From: Geosiphon pyriformis
Taxonomy: Eukaryota; Glomeromycota; Glomeromycetes; Archaeosporales; Geosiphonaceae
DNA: 24,282 nt
NCBI GenBank assembly: GCA_016748015.1
Contig: JAAOMT010000515.1
Coordinates: 77,458-101,739, forward strand
Direction: 5' to 3'
Of this stretch, positions 9,105 through 18,032 are shown one piece after another (within the stretch, counting starts at the first letter, position 1; each line of letters starts with the position of its first letter). Under the pieces are notes generated by a model that was given only the letters and a program-made list of their open reading frames with translations, was not told where the DNA came from and searched no databases. Made by a program: the position numbers and the translations under genes.

Positions 9105-9152
9105 GTTACAGATGATTATTTGGGGTCTTAAATCAAATAACAAATCTGTAAC
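9105..9152 (-). repeat. Stem-loop at the LTR end (U5 side)
   Basis: GTTACAGATGATTATTTG pairs with CAAATAACAAATCTGTAAC apart from about one bulge and one mismatch. The stem is about 18 base pairs around a loop of roughly 12. The same palindrome closes the LTRs at 8351, 18035, 20013 and 22257, so it belongs to the LTR and is not chance AT pairing. It ends at the LTR edge, two bases before the primer-binding-type site. Confidence 0.75.
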
Positions 9153-9538
9153 TTGATGCTCAATCTCTTAACAATACTGGTATTACTGGTATGTTGGTTA
9201 TATCTGAAGATTTTTGAGTTGGAGTCCTTTGTATAATAGACAGAGATTTAATAGTGTTATTTTTTCACTAGCTTTCTAGAATTGCAATTCTATCGAATTT
9301 TTTTCTCAGCATGATGGCCAGTAAACTTGACAGAGATGTCTTTCTGGTAAGCTATTCTTAAGTATCCAATTCCTATACCCTTCCTTTGGGGTCTTTTACC
9401 AGACTATCTTTGATGTCAATAACTCAATGTTTTAATCTTTAGTCAATTAATAATCAACAATAAAATCAAAGAAGAAAAAAAAATAAAGAAAATGAAGAAA
9501 AGAAAATAAGCCAAAACGTTTGCAAGTTAGTATTCTAT

Positions 9539-9563
9539 CAATAGCCATGATTAAAAGCTATTG
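9539..9563. repeat. Conserved LTR stem-loop 1 (AATAGC/GCTATT)
   Basis: CAATAGC (9539-9545) pairs with GCTATTG (9557-9563). An equivalent pair is found in each family A LTR here, for example CAATAGCT/AGCTATTG at 23344-23368, and related pairs near 7980, 18470, 19545 and 21806. It lies downstream of the TATA stretch in the direction of transcription, so it would be in the RNA leader. Confidence 0.7.
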
Positions 9564-9589
9564 TTCTAGTGTGGTTAAGTATCAATCTT

Positions 9590-9610
9590 TATCAACATGA
9601 GATGTTGATA
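9590..9610. repeat. Conserved LTR stem-loop 2 (TATCAACAT/ATGTTGATA)
   Basis: A perfect 9-base stem with a 3-base loop. The same position in other LTRs has CTATCAACA/TGTTGATAG (23296-23318) and TATTAAC/GTTAATA (about 21750-21775). The last pair has matching changes on both arms, so pairing is kept although the bases differ. Confidence 0.7.
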
Positions 9611-9712
9611 ATAGAGAGTAAATTAGAATAGTGAATAATTATTTATTGATATTTGTAATGTGGAAGGTTTCTTACTGATGAATTCTCTTCTTTCTATCTC
9701 TAATGTTACTGC

Positions 9713-9722
9713 TATATATACA
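9713..9722 (-). promoter_or_regulatory. TATA-type element of the 3' LTR
   Basis: Minus strand GTATATATA, directly after the U3 repeat array. An equivalent TATATATA followed by A/G-C or A/G-T occurs at the same place in every family A LTR of the window, which supports a core promoter role. Confidence 0.55.
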
Positions 9723-9741
9723 TAATTAATGTTTTATAAGA

Positions 9742-9927
9742 TTGCTTACATTCTCGAACAATGTGCTATGATTTCTTGAGCAATACTTACATTGCTAAAC
9801 AATATGCCCTAATTTTCTAACATTGCTCCACATTGTTGAGCAATGTGCCATGCTTTCTGACATTGTTTCACATTGCTGAGCAATGTGCCATGATTTCTGA
9901 CATTGCTCTACATTGTTAAGCAATGTG
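9742..9927 (-). repeat. U3 array of palindromic GCAATGT repeats
   Basis: About five imperfect units of 30-40 bases, each holding CATTGCTnAGCAATG-type palindromes separated by segments such as tgccatgatttctga. The array precedes the TATA stretch in the transcription direction, the usual place of LTR enhancers. Degraded versions occur at 18765-18905 and 22910-23045; the solo LTR at 7579 and the LTR at 19168 have almost lost it. Confidence 0.8.
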
Positions 9928-9998
9928 TTCATGTGCTAAATACTATTCACTTATTGGTCTACTATTTTCTTATATCTGTTTTCTTTTTATTAGTAACA

Positions 9999-10014
9999 TT
10001 ATCTCCTCTTTTTT
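9999..10014 (-). other. Polypurine tract
   Basis: The minus strand reads AAAAAAGAGGAGATAA immediately before the TGTTACT start of the 3' LTR. It is the plus-strand primer site of LTR retrotransposons. It also fixes element orientation and the LTR boundary at 9998. Confidence 0.85.
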
Positions 10015-10018
10015 AATA

Positions 10019-10990
10019 TTAAGCTCTGTCAAAATCTTCATTCTGAATTAGCTCTAATACTTCTTTTTCTAGTATTGTTTGTTTAACTTTGTTTTTCATG
10101 TCTTTTACTTGCACATTGTTCATTCTTCTCTATTGGTTAATGATTATGGTTTCTATGTCAGAATGTAACAGTATTTCTGAATAGTTCTGAAATATGTTGT
10201 GCAGTTGGTAAATTGTTCTCACATGTAGTGTTGCATTTGTCTTCTTTCCAATAAATTCTTTAATTTGTTGTATTATGTTTTGGTTAAATATTCTCTTGGA
10301 TTTGTCGATATACAATTCCTGAATGTTCAACTTCTGACCTAACTGGTAGTAGCAGTATGAAATTGGGAGTTGTTCTGTCCATTGCTTCTAATTTTCTTTT
10401 GTAAGTTCTTCTGTTGGTGCCATAATAGGTATTTTCTCAAAAGTGTTCTTTACTTTTTCTATTATGTTATCTGACCAGTTTTTATCATTCTTTGTTAACT
10501 ACTGATATGATGTGTTCTTTGTCTTTCTTTTTTTTGTTTTTCGATAGCAAATTGTTTGGTTGTTAATGATAATTTCTATGTCTAAAAGTTGTTGACTTAA
10601 GGCCTGGAATAATTGTTGGGCTATGATGTGAATATAATCTGGTATTTCTATTTTTTTTAGTTGCTTTTGTCATGTGTACTGTGTCTTTATATCTCTTTTG
10701 GTTGTTCAATTTGATGTGTTCAGTTCAATAACTATGATTGGTTTCAGATCTCGTGGAATCTCATTTGATTAAACTAGTATTCTTTGTACTCCCAGTTGTG
10801 GAATGTTATTGGTAGATGATAATGCTATCTGGTAATATGGTTTCAGTTGATCACTATGTGCTGCTTTGGCTAAGATTTTGTTGTTCCATCTTAATTTATA
10901 AGCTCCATTTCCAAGAATTTCTTTTATGTGAAATGGTTTGTTCCATTTGGAGTCAAATTTTCTATTCCTTGTTTTTCCACTTTGGTACAA
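10019..10990 (-). pseudogene. Gypsy pol: C-terminal extension after integrase
   Basis: Minus strand from 10990: KFDSKWNKPFHIKEILGNGAYKL is the SH3-like segment that ends Gypsy integrases (pattern K-..W-GPF-I.E.L-NGAYKL). Beyond it about 240 codons stay largely readable, with RDLKPIIVIELN, then KIEIPDYIHIIAQQLFQAL, a clear block at 10330-10130 (NIQELYIDKSKRIFNQNI..) and an end at DRA plus stop (10021-10019), just before the polypurine tract. The extension is Gln/Lys-rich and predicted mostly helical by eye. I see no chromodomain or metal motif and do not recognise a function. At least four stops interrupt it. Confidence 0.6.
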
Positions 10991-11880
10991 TGTAATAGTA
11001 CTTTGTCTCTAATCTTGAATTCAACTGGTTTATCTGGTAGTTGGTTATCATGTCGTTCTTTTTGCTTTTCTTGTGACTTTTGGATGTTATCAGTTGCTTT
11101 TTGTTGTTTGTTTTCTAGTGTTTCTATTAAGTCATATGTTCTTCTCAACAATGTTTCTTGGAAATTCTCTTTTGTTATTGGTTCTGTTGGATATGTGTTA
11201 ACCTCTATCTCAACTGGTAATGTTGCTGTTCTACTATATACTAATTCAAATGGTGTTACTTGTGTGGTGTCTTGTTTCATTATCCAATAAGCAAATAATA
11301 TTGATGGTATAAACAAATCTTATTCATCCTGGTTTTTTTAATTGATCTTGGCGATTGCTTCACACAGTGTTCTATTGAATCTTTCAACTAATCCATTGGT
11401 TTGTGGATGGTATGGCGATGATAATGGTCTTTTTATTCCAAATCTCTGACTTAATTCTGCTAATGTTCTGTTCACAAAGTGGGTTTTTTGATCTGATAAT
11501 AGTTCTTTTGGACATCCATGTCAACAAATCAAATTTTGGTGAACAAATTTGGCAACAAATTCTGCATCTACTCTTTGAATGGCTTTTGCTTCTGGCCATT
11601 TAGTGAGATAATTCATGGCTACTGCAATATATCTGTTGCCTCTATTGGTAATTGTTAATGGTCTGATTAAGTCAATTCCAATTCGATTGAATGGTTGTCC
11701 TACTTTGATTGGTCTCAATGGTTTGCTGGATTTTGTTCCTCCTCTTCTTTGACAAGCATCACAATTTTGAACATACTGGATGATATCTAGATACATTAAT
11801 GGCCAATAGTATTTTTTTTTTAGTTCTTTCTATGGTTGCTTCTTTATGAAAATGTCTTACTGTTAGATCTAAGTACATAT
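10924..11880 (-). pseudogene. Gypsy pol: integrase
   Basis: Zinc-binding part: HFHKEATIERTKKKYYWP (about 11860-11800), then CDACQRRGG. Catalytic core: GIDLIRPL (Asp 11673-11671), LLSDQKTHF (Asp 11493-11491), HPQTNGLVERFNRTL (Glu 11385-11383), the D,D(35)E triad of retroviral-type integrases, all three residues present. After it comes the usual Gypsy stretch TPFELVYSRTATLPVE and a coiled, Gln/Lys-rich segment leading to RDKVLLH. Integrase joins element cDNA to host DNA in the nucleus. The frame changes at about 11600, 11520 and 11320, and stops are present, so no intact protein can be made. It is the best-kept domain of the element. On the opposite strand only mirror frames occur. Confidence 0.88.
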
Positions 11881-12199
11881 TAAACAATATGGTTTTTTTT
11901 TCTGGTTTTTTGATTACTCTAGTTGGTTAATAAAATATTTTGATTGTTGTTTTATGTTGTTTTGTTTTTTTTGAGATAATTTCTTCTTAAACAATTGGGT
12001 ATTTATATAATGTTGGAGTTGTTGATATTTTTGTATATTTATCTTTTGTTATATTTTTAAGTTAAAATGTTTTTAGATTTGTCTCATCTGTAACAATCTG
12101 TTAGCATTTCTATTTTTTTTTTCCTTTTTTGTAATGTACTGTATAATTAAATAATGAAAGTTCTATTTTCCATTTGGCATGGCAATCGTCTCCAAACTC

Positions 12200-12480
12200 T
12201 TGCTTCTAAATTAAAATCAATTCTTTATGATCCATGTATATGTTAAATTTTTAGCTTAAGTATTCCTTTCATTTCAATACTGCCCAATAGATTGCTAAGT
12301 GTTCTAATGCTGATGTTTTATAGTTTTTTTCTCCTGGACTCAAGTTTTGACTGGTATATACTACTGGATATTCTCTTTTATCTGGTCCTCTCTGCAACAA
12401 TACTGCTTCCAATGCTTGGTCTGATGTATTAGTGGTAATAATGAATGGTTTGCTGTGATCTAGATATATCAACACTGGAG
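12200..12480 (-). pseudogene. Gypsy pol: RNase H
   Basis: Minus strand 12475-12269 reads IYLDHSKPFIITTNTSDQALEA, VLLQRGPDKREYPVVY, SQNLSPGEKNY, SALEHLAIYWAVLK. This is the RT-connected RNase H of Gypsy elements (pattern TDAS..A.GAVL.Q, then YAS..L...E.NY...E.E.LA..WA). The first acidic position (TDAS) reads TNTS, another Asp-to-Asn change. It would degrade the RNA strand during reverse transcription. The piece ends in stops below 12269, and the remainder toward the integrase (12200-11880) is poorly readable T-rich sequence. Confidence 0.8.
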
Positions 12481-12799
12481 CTTGAATAAGCTTTCTTCTT
12501 AATATGTCGAAAGCTTCTTGCTGGTTTTTTGTCTATTCATACTTGGTGTTTTTTAATTAGAGCTGGTGTAATGACTGGACCAGTTTAGAAAAATCTTTAA
12601 TAAAGTGGTGATAGTATCTGGCAAATTTCAAAAATGTCCTTAGTTCTGTCAAGTTAGTTGGTATTGGAAAGTTTTTGACTACTTCAATCTTGTCTGGATC
12701 TGTTTTGATACTGTTTTTGCTCACAATATGTCCCAAAAACTTGAGTTCAGTTTTTCAAAGAAACATTTGGTTGCATTTAATTTTAATTCAGCTCTTTTT

Positions 12800-13300
12800 A
12801 GTCTTTAAAATATTTGTTAAAGATGGCGTAGATGATTATTAAATGTTTTAAAAAACACATTAGTGTTATTCAGATATATGACTATTAATTTTCATAGCAG
12901 TCTAGTATAAACAATTTCTCTAAGTTATTGAAATGTTGTTGGTGTATTTATTAAGCCAAATGGCATAATTTCAAATTCAAAATTTTCTTTTCAAATTGTG
13001 AAAGCTGTTTTTTTCTTGTTTTTTGGTTTCATGACTACTTGCCAATAACTGTTGTCTAAGTTCAGAGTTGAAACCCATTTTTTTCTTCCAAAAGCATCGA
13101 AAAGTTCTTGGATCTTTGAAGCCAGGTAGCTATCATCTTTGGTTACTCTATTCAGTTTCCAGTAATTCACACAAAAGCAAATTTTTCTATTCTTTTTATA
13201 GACTAATACCACTGGTAATGACCATGGGCTCATTGATGACTGAATTAGCCTATTGTCAAGCATCTAGTTGATTTCTTAATGAATAATCTCATGGCTGGTA
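12800..13300 (-). pseudogene. Gypsy pol: reverse transcriptase
   Basis: Minus strand 13263-12991 reads MLDNRLIQSSMSPWSLPVVLV, KICFCVNYWKLNRVTKDDSY, WVSTLNLDNSYWQVVM, KKKTAF, then FEFEIMPFGL and the palm motif VIYLNNTNV at about 12880-12858. This is the order of a Ty3/Gypsy RT (S-SPW-SPVVLV, FCVDYRKLN, TLDL.SGYWQ, F-VMPFGL, YLDD). All three catalytic Asp positions now read Asn: TLNL (13062-13060) and YLNN (12870-12865). VDYR reads VNYW as well. Some way further down, LNATKC-FF and the start of the connection domain are visible (12780-12500). The domain is inactive and interrupted by stops. Confidence 0.88.
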
Positions 13301-13879
13301 AGTAGTACTTAGTATGCTCTTTGTTTGATTGGCATTGCATTTTCAGTTTTGATCTGGTGCTAGATTATGTTAGTTCTGTCAAATTTATTTTCACTGGCAA
13401 AAATATTGTTGAAGTTGTTGAGTAGCATCTTAAGCTGCATATATTGTAGTGGGTCTAGATTCTCTAAGTTCATCTGTTCTAATTGTTTTGATTAAAGCAG
13501 ATAATATTTTTTTTGTCTGTATATTGTTTGAGATGTGATATCTACATATCCACACAATTATAAAAAGTCTGAAATAGGGTTTGGTGATTGTTTTTTAATT
13601 TTGGTGATTAAATATCTAATAGTGGTTCTTTCTGGTATTTTAATGATGTCTCCTGTGTTGTTGTAAATAGGAATTTTTATGTAACTGTAGTTCTTGACTG
13701 GTATGTATAAATTGACTAATCCAATCTTTCTTAATTCACACAGTATTGCTTTTGCCTCAAAAATCTGAACTTGATCTTTTACTTTTTTTTTATAACTAAC
13801 ATGTACTGGTTATATGATAAAATAAAAATTGCTTAATAGATGAAGATAATTTCTTCCTTGTTAACAACTTTTTTTCTGC

Positions 13880-14340
13880 CATATTGACTGGTATATTTAT
13901 TTTACTTGTGGATCTAAATCTACTAATTTCTTTAGCTGTAATTCTTAGTTCTTTCTTGTTTCTCACTAATACTAATTGAACTATTTTAACCAGAAACAGG
14001 AATATTGTCTATGCTATCTTTTTATTTGGCTTTATGATATAAGTCTTTTCTGAATTATTTTGTAGTATTGTAATAATATTTTTTACATATTTTGCATCAA
14101 TTATTCCTTCTCTAATGTTGATTCTTCTTTTTGTTAAACTATTCTTAAATGCTAATTGAACCATTGTTGTTACTGGAATTTCCAGTGCTACCTTGAGATC
14201 AATGTAGGTGTGTAAATGTGGTTCCAATTTGATGGCTTTTTTTTCCAAATATTTCAGATCAAACTCTGCATTAGTATCATATATACATTCTGGTATAATA
14301 CCTTCATTATTATTGCTGAATCATTTAAGTTTCTGCTCCT
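13880..14340 (-). pseudogene. Gypsy pol: dUTPase domain between protease and RT
   Basis: Translated on the minus strand, this segment shows the five trimeric-dUTPase motifs in order. Motif 1: DTNAEFDLKY (14269-14255 codes AEFDL, for AGxDL). Motif 2: QLAFKNSLTKR (from about 14158), for A-S-R-S-S-L-A. Motif 3: EGIIDAKYVKNI (14107-14078), for G-x-I-D-x-x-Y-x-G. Motif 4: NKKIA then a stop (14026-14009), for K-I-A-Q. Motif 5: ITAKEISRFRSTSK (about 13945-13901), for the glycine-rich R-G-x-x-G-F-G-S-T-G. The length, about 150 codons, is that of a whole domain. The family hydrolyses dUTP to dUMP and PPi, keeping uracil out of newly made cDNA. Here glycines of motifs 1, 2, 3 and 5 have become Glu, Asn, Lys, Arg or Ser by G-to-A change, so it is dead. 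The chain QSL..IFLFLVKIVQLV after motif 4 supports the fold. Confidence 0.82.
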
Positions 14341-14545
14341 TAGTGAGATTAAAAATCGCAATATATTGTTCTGAGTTTAAATCAAAATCAGAATTGTTGT
14401 TATTTTTATTGCCATTTTGAACAGAACTGAAACCATTATTTTCATTGTTATTGTTGTTAGAGGTTGAATTAGGATGGAATGTTGATTCTAATTCTGATAC
14501 ACAGTTGCTAATTGGTTTTTTTTCTTCTGGAATTGTGTAAATCAT
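14009..14545 (-). other. Asn/Ser-rich linker leading into the dUTPase
   Basis: The minus strand from 14545 reads MIYTIPEEKKPISNCVSELES, then a run of Asn/Ser/Asp (STSNNNNNENN, NGNKNNNNSDFDLN) before EQYIAIFNLTKEQKLKW and the dUTPase. It was probably Asp/Glu-rich before decay, because Asp codons become Asn by G-to-A change. It is a low-complexity tether with no recognisable domain. Confidence 0.6.
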
Positions 14546-14559
14546 GTGCAGTGATAGAT

Positions 14560-15180
14560 TGTAGATAAGATTATACTCATTACAATATTGAAAGTCACAT
14601 AAAATTAAACAATGGTCACATAGTTGAGTATTAATTTTTTTTAAGTGTTATTCCTATTCTTCTTTTGTAAATGCTAATTTTTGGTAATGTTTATGAAATT
14701 GTTCTGGGTTTATAGAGTCTAAAACCATATCTAAATTTGGGTTTCAATTAAGTTCTATGGGTTCTGATAAGTTGTTTTTAATCACTTTTATTTTATTTAG
14801 TGATGCTTCTTTGATTTTGATAAATGCCATGTACCATATTTGTTGTTGTTGTATGGATACTTATCCAAATGTTTTACTGTTCTTTTTCATACTGCTTCTA
14901 TTAATGTTTTTTTTATATCCAGTCACTTATTAAGATTGTGTATTAGCACAATTTATCACATATTTCTTCTCACTTTGAAATGTTATTCTATATTTTTTTG
15001 TTTAATAAAGTTTCTCTACATGTAAGGCATGGTTTATTATCCCATTTCTCTTGTTATTTAGGCTGTTCAAAATGCTCTAAAATGCATGGTCAGCAATAAA
15101 ACTTGGTTGCCATTAGCCATTTTTTATTATTACTACAGCATATATCTATTGATGACAATTTTTTGCCACAGTTAACACAT
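14560..15180 (-). pseudogene. Gypsy pol: Cys-rich zinc-type modules
   Basis: The minus strand reads CVNCGKKLSSIDICC (15179-15168 codes CVNC), then KFYC-PCILEHF, DNKPCLTCRETLL, EEICDKLC (to 14946), followed by ILISDWI. Four Cys pairs in about 78 codons look like a double zinc ribbon. About 110 codons later a second group reads LCDHCLILCDFQYCNEYN (about 14620-14575). The same first module, on the plus strand, is recognisable at 18983-19167, so it belongs to the element family and is not chance. The modules lie between protease and dUTPase, where standard Gypsy pol has nothing. Metal binding and nucleic-acid contact are inferences from the Cys spacing. Stops at four or more positions. Confidence 0.72.
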
Positions 15181-15449
15181 ACTAACTTTGGTTGACAATA
15201 GTAAAATTGAGATATAGTGTATGGAATATAAGTGGAAGTGATGGTATAAGTGAGTTTTTTTTTTCTTTTGTCTTTTCAAATTAAAATTGGCAGTAGTTTG
15301 TTGTGATTATTTTTGGCCCATAACACTTGATACACTTCCCAGGTAGGTTTGTTTTTTCTTTTTCCAATTTTATAAGTGGTGTTGGAGTAGAGTTTGTCTG
15401 AAAGTGGTCACACATGACTGGTACACATGTATTCTAACTGTTTTGACTG

Positions 15450-15958
15450 AGTTAAAACTCTTATATAGTCTAATCAAATACTGTATTGGTTTTGAACAAT
15501 CAGTTATTGCCAACTAATGCTTGATATTGAGTTGCTTTTATCACCAAGACTTTGATGAAAGCTATGATACCATTGACTTCAAAAGAAAAGTCGTCAATTT
15601 TACTAATAAGAGTTTTAGTTGCTCTATCAACTATAATGATTTTGGCACTAGCAGTGCAATCAACTCGACAACCTAATTGGTCCATAAGTTGTCATGTGAT
15701 AATGCTGTCTATTAATCTACTATCAAGAATCAGTTTAATAAACTGACCATCAACTTTAACATCAGTATACATTGCAGTAATGAGTTTTGCATTAAGAGCA
15801 GCTTTATTAAAAAGAGGTATTTTTGTTGGTTTCTTTATTTTGAAGGGAAAAATTGCTGCTAATGATTTGTTATTGGTAACAGTTGCTGGTGGAATGTTAC
15901 TGGTAAGTAGTATTTGGCTAGTTTTCTGATTGTTGGTTTGAGTATTTTTTGGGATCAC
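15450..15958 (-). pseudogene. Gypsy aspartic protease
   Basis: Minus strand 15958-15692 ends in MYTDVKVDGQFIKLILDSRL and SIIT, then 15685-15500 continues MDQLGCRVDCTASAKIIIVD, TKTLISKIDDFSFEVNG, IKVLVIKATQYQALVGNNWLFKTN. This is the retropepsin fold: the active-site loop D-S/T-G reads D-S-R (15724-15716; GGA to AGA), then the flap region, and the hydrophobic YQALVGNDWL strand that closes the monomer in this family. The enzyme would cut the gag-pol precursor. One stop at about 15692 and the Gly-to-Arg change in the catalytic triad make it inactive. Upstream is a Thr/Asn-rich linker (16313-15960). Confidence 0.83.
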
Positions 15959-15959
15959 A

Positions 15960-17970
15960 AGAAGGCTTAAATAGTTCTGAAAATTCAGGTTTTGGGTGTA
16001 CTTGGTTCCTGAATTCTACTGACATGGTCCTGATTGTGAAGTTGATAAATTGGAAATTGGTTGATGGACTACTATTACCAATCTCCAGTTTTGTTGAATA
16101 GTTTTCAGTTTTTGATTTCCAGTGGATATTGTTATTTGTGGTAGTATTTGGATTTGTTAAGATTAATAAATTATTTGTGGTTGTGGTTGATAAACAACTG
16201 GTGCTGGAATTTAATAAATGGGTGATTAATAAATTGGCTGCTGTGTTATTAGTAGGTAATTTGGTTGATATAGTTCTGGATTTAATTGATAATTCAGAGT
16301 TTGAAATTGGCAATTGGGATTTTAATATTGATTTTTCAATTATTGGTCATTTAAGTAGTTGTAACAGTCAATTTGTAAGTGCTTTTGTTTACCACAATAG
16401 TGGCAACTATGTATTTCAGTTCACCATTGCTGATTGGTGGATGATAATAATTGTTAACTAAGTATCTTTTTAATTTCTAATTAATGAATTCTGTTAATTG
16501 TTTTAGTTTCAAATTCAGATCAGATGATTTGTTCATTACTAGATTAATAGCTTGAGCATGGTTGGCTTCTAATTCAGCTGATTTTAAATCTTTGGCATGG
16601 TTAATGGTGTTCTGAAAAGTAGCTGGGCATAGTAAATGTACATACTATAGTAAACTGCTGCACAACTTGCAAATAAACTGATTCAAAATTTGGAATACTG
16701 TAAAGTAATTTGTGTTAATAGCCTGAATTTGACATAGATTTTGATAGAAATATCTCAAGTAAGTTGTGACTGCTTCAGTGTCTTTTTGCTTGATAATAGT
16801 GAAATTAGTTGCTAAGCAATTAATACTGTTATAATTACTGAAATATTACAAGAATACAACTTTGAATGCATTAAAATCTTGGAGTTTGTTTACAAAATTT
16901 TGGTACTAAGAATCAATGGTGTCTTGTAAAAAGTACAAGACGGCTTGCATTGTTCTAGTGTTATCCCAGTTGTTGGTGGTTATTGCTTTGGCTATGTTAT
17001 TGAGCCAAACTTGGGTGTTATCTTCTTTGCTGGTGAATTTTTCTAGCTTAACAATTGGTATATAAGTCATTAATACAATTAATGATTGTTAAGGTAACTA
17101 TTGAAATGGTTGTTGAAGTGGTTGTTGCTGAGATTGTGATAATGGTATGACAATTGGTGGTGGATTGATCATGATTGCTGGAGATAAGTTTTACTAATTA
17201 ATAATGTTAAGGTTCAAATTATTCTAATTTGACAGAGTTAAAACATATAAAGTTTGGATTTTTGGGTTTTCTGAAATTAGGTTTTTAATATTAATTTCCT
17301 GATCACTATTTTCTTCTTTGGAGTCAGTTAATTCTCAAGAACTGGTGGCTCCGAAATCTGGTAGTGGTAATGGTGATAATTAAACTTCTGATAGTATTAG
17401 GAATTGTAATTTAAATCCCTCAAAATAATTGCCATATGTTCCTAATAACTCTGCTTTTTTCTGTTTACTTTAGAACAAGATTCTGTTCAATAGTGTTGTT
17501 ATACTAGCTGTAGATATATCTATTATATTGATAGTGCTTCTGGGTGTGTAATAATATAATAGATTAGCAAGTGAATCAAATCTTTGTTTCTTTCAAGTAG
17601 GTAGTTAGATTTGCTTTGGGATTTTTGTGGGTGTTTGTAATTTTCCTTTTTCTTTGTCAGCAAAAATGATAAAAAATCTTTGCTTGATGTATTTTTCAAT
17701 TTCTTTGTTTATTTCTGTGATTAAGGATGTGAATAAATAGTTTTATGAAAGAGTAGTGCTTTGGAGTAGTTTACTAAAAAAATTGTTGAAAGTGGATTCT
17801 GGATCTCTTTGACCTCCCAAGTAGTATGCAATTCTTTTGTTGATGTAACAATTAAAAGCTGATTCTGTTAGCCAATTACTATTTTTTAATCCGAAATGGG
17901 TGTGATAATGTTGGAATAATAATTTTGCAAATTCCAAGTGGTTTGTCTCTGTTTCTTTGGATTCTGCCAC
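15960..17970 (-). pseudogene. Gypsy gag (capsid and CCHC nucleocapsid)
   Basis: The family start M-A-E-S is recognised at 17970-17968, where ATG now reads GTG. An ATG at 18033 in the same frame lies at the LTR edge and is probably not the original start. Order: ETNHLEFAKLLFQHYHTHF, YYLGGQRDPESTFNNFFSKL (to 17743), NYLF-SLITEINKEIEKYIKQ, a Ser/Pro/Gln-rich linker, capsid-like VWLNNIAKAITTNNWDNTRTM and FLQDTIDS-YQ (about 17030-16910), TEAVTTYLRYF, AELEANHAQAINLVMN (about 16580-16530), then the nucleocapsid knuckle CHYCGKQKHLQIDC (16405-16364; C-x2-C-x4-H-x4-C). A Thr/Asn/Pro-rich tail follows to the protease. Gag packages element RNA into particles. Several Q-to-stop changes and frame shifts. 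The N-terminal part matches the copies at 20078 and 22322. Confidence 0.85.
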
Positions 17971-18020
17971 TGTTTCAGATAATTGCTGTTGGTGCTGATT
18001 CTCTGTTGAATTAAATTTCA

Positions 18021-18032
18021 TAGAGAGCACCA
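18021..18032 (-). other. Primer-binding-type site
   Basis: On the minus strand the LTR ends TGTAACA, then TT, then TGGTGCTCTCTA. TGG directly after an LTR is the mark of a tRNA 3'-CCA complement. The same TTTGGTGCT follows the LTRs ending at 20013 and 22257. The priming tRNA cannot be named without the organism's tRNA set. Confidence 0.65.

Larger units (their letters stand above)
9104..9998 (-). repeat. 3' LTR of the full Gypsy element
   Basis: 895 bases, bounded on the plus strand by TGTTACA and AGTAACA. The right boundary is fixed by the polypurine tract that abuts it. On the minus strand the order is TG end, U3 with the GCAATGT-type repeat array (9927-9742), TATA stretch (9721-9713), two stem-loops (9610-9590 and 9563-9539), then a terminal inverted repeat (9152-9105). 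It is longer and less AT-converted than the solo copy at 7579. It is clearly related to, but not identical with, 18035-18982. Confidence 0.88.

Noticed and set aside
9742-9927. Regularly spaced palindromic repeats resembling a CRISPR array
   Set aside because: The units are imperfect, spacers are also repeated, they recur in U3 of each LTR, and the genome is fungal.
10928-11290. Plus-strand Cys/Ser/Phe-rich frame of 120 codons, at first sight a membrane protein
   Set aside because: It is the mirror of the integrase end, whose minus-strand translation is clearly Gypsy pol.
16129-16461. Plus-strand Val/Asn-rich frame of 110 codons
   Set aside because: It mirrors the gag tail and CCHC knuckle, which has exact C-x2-C-x4-H-x4-C spacing on the minus strand.
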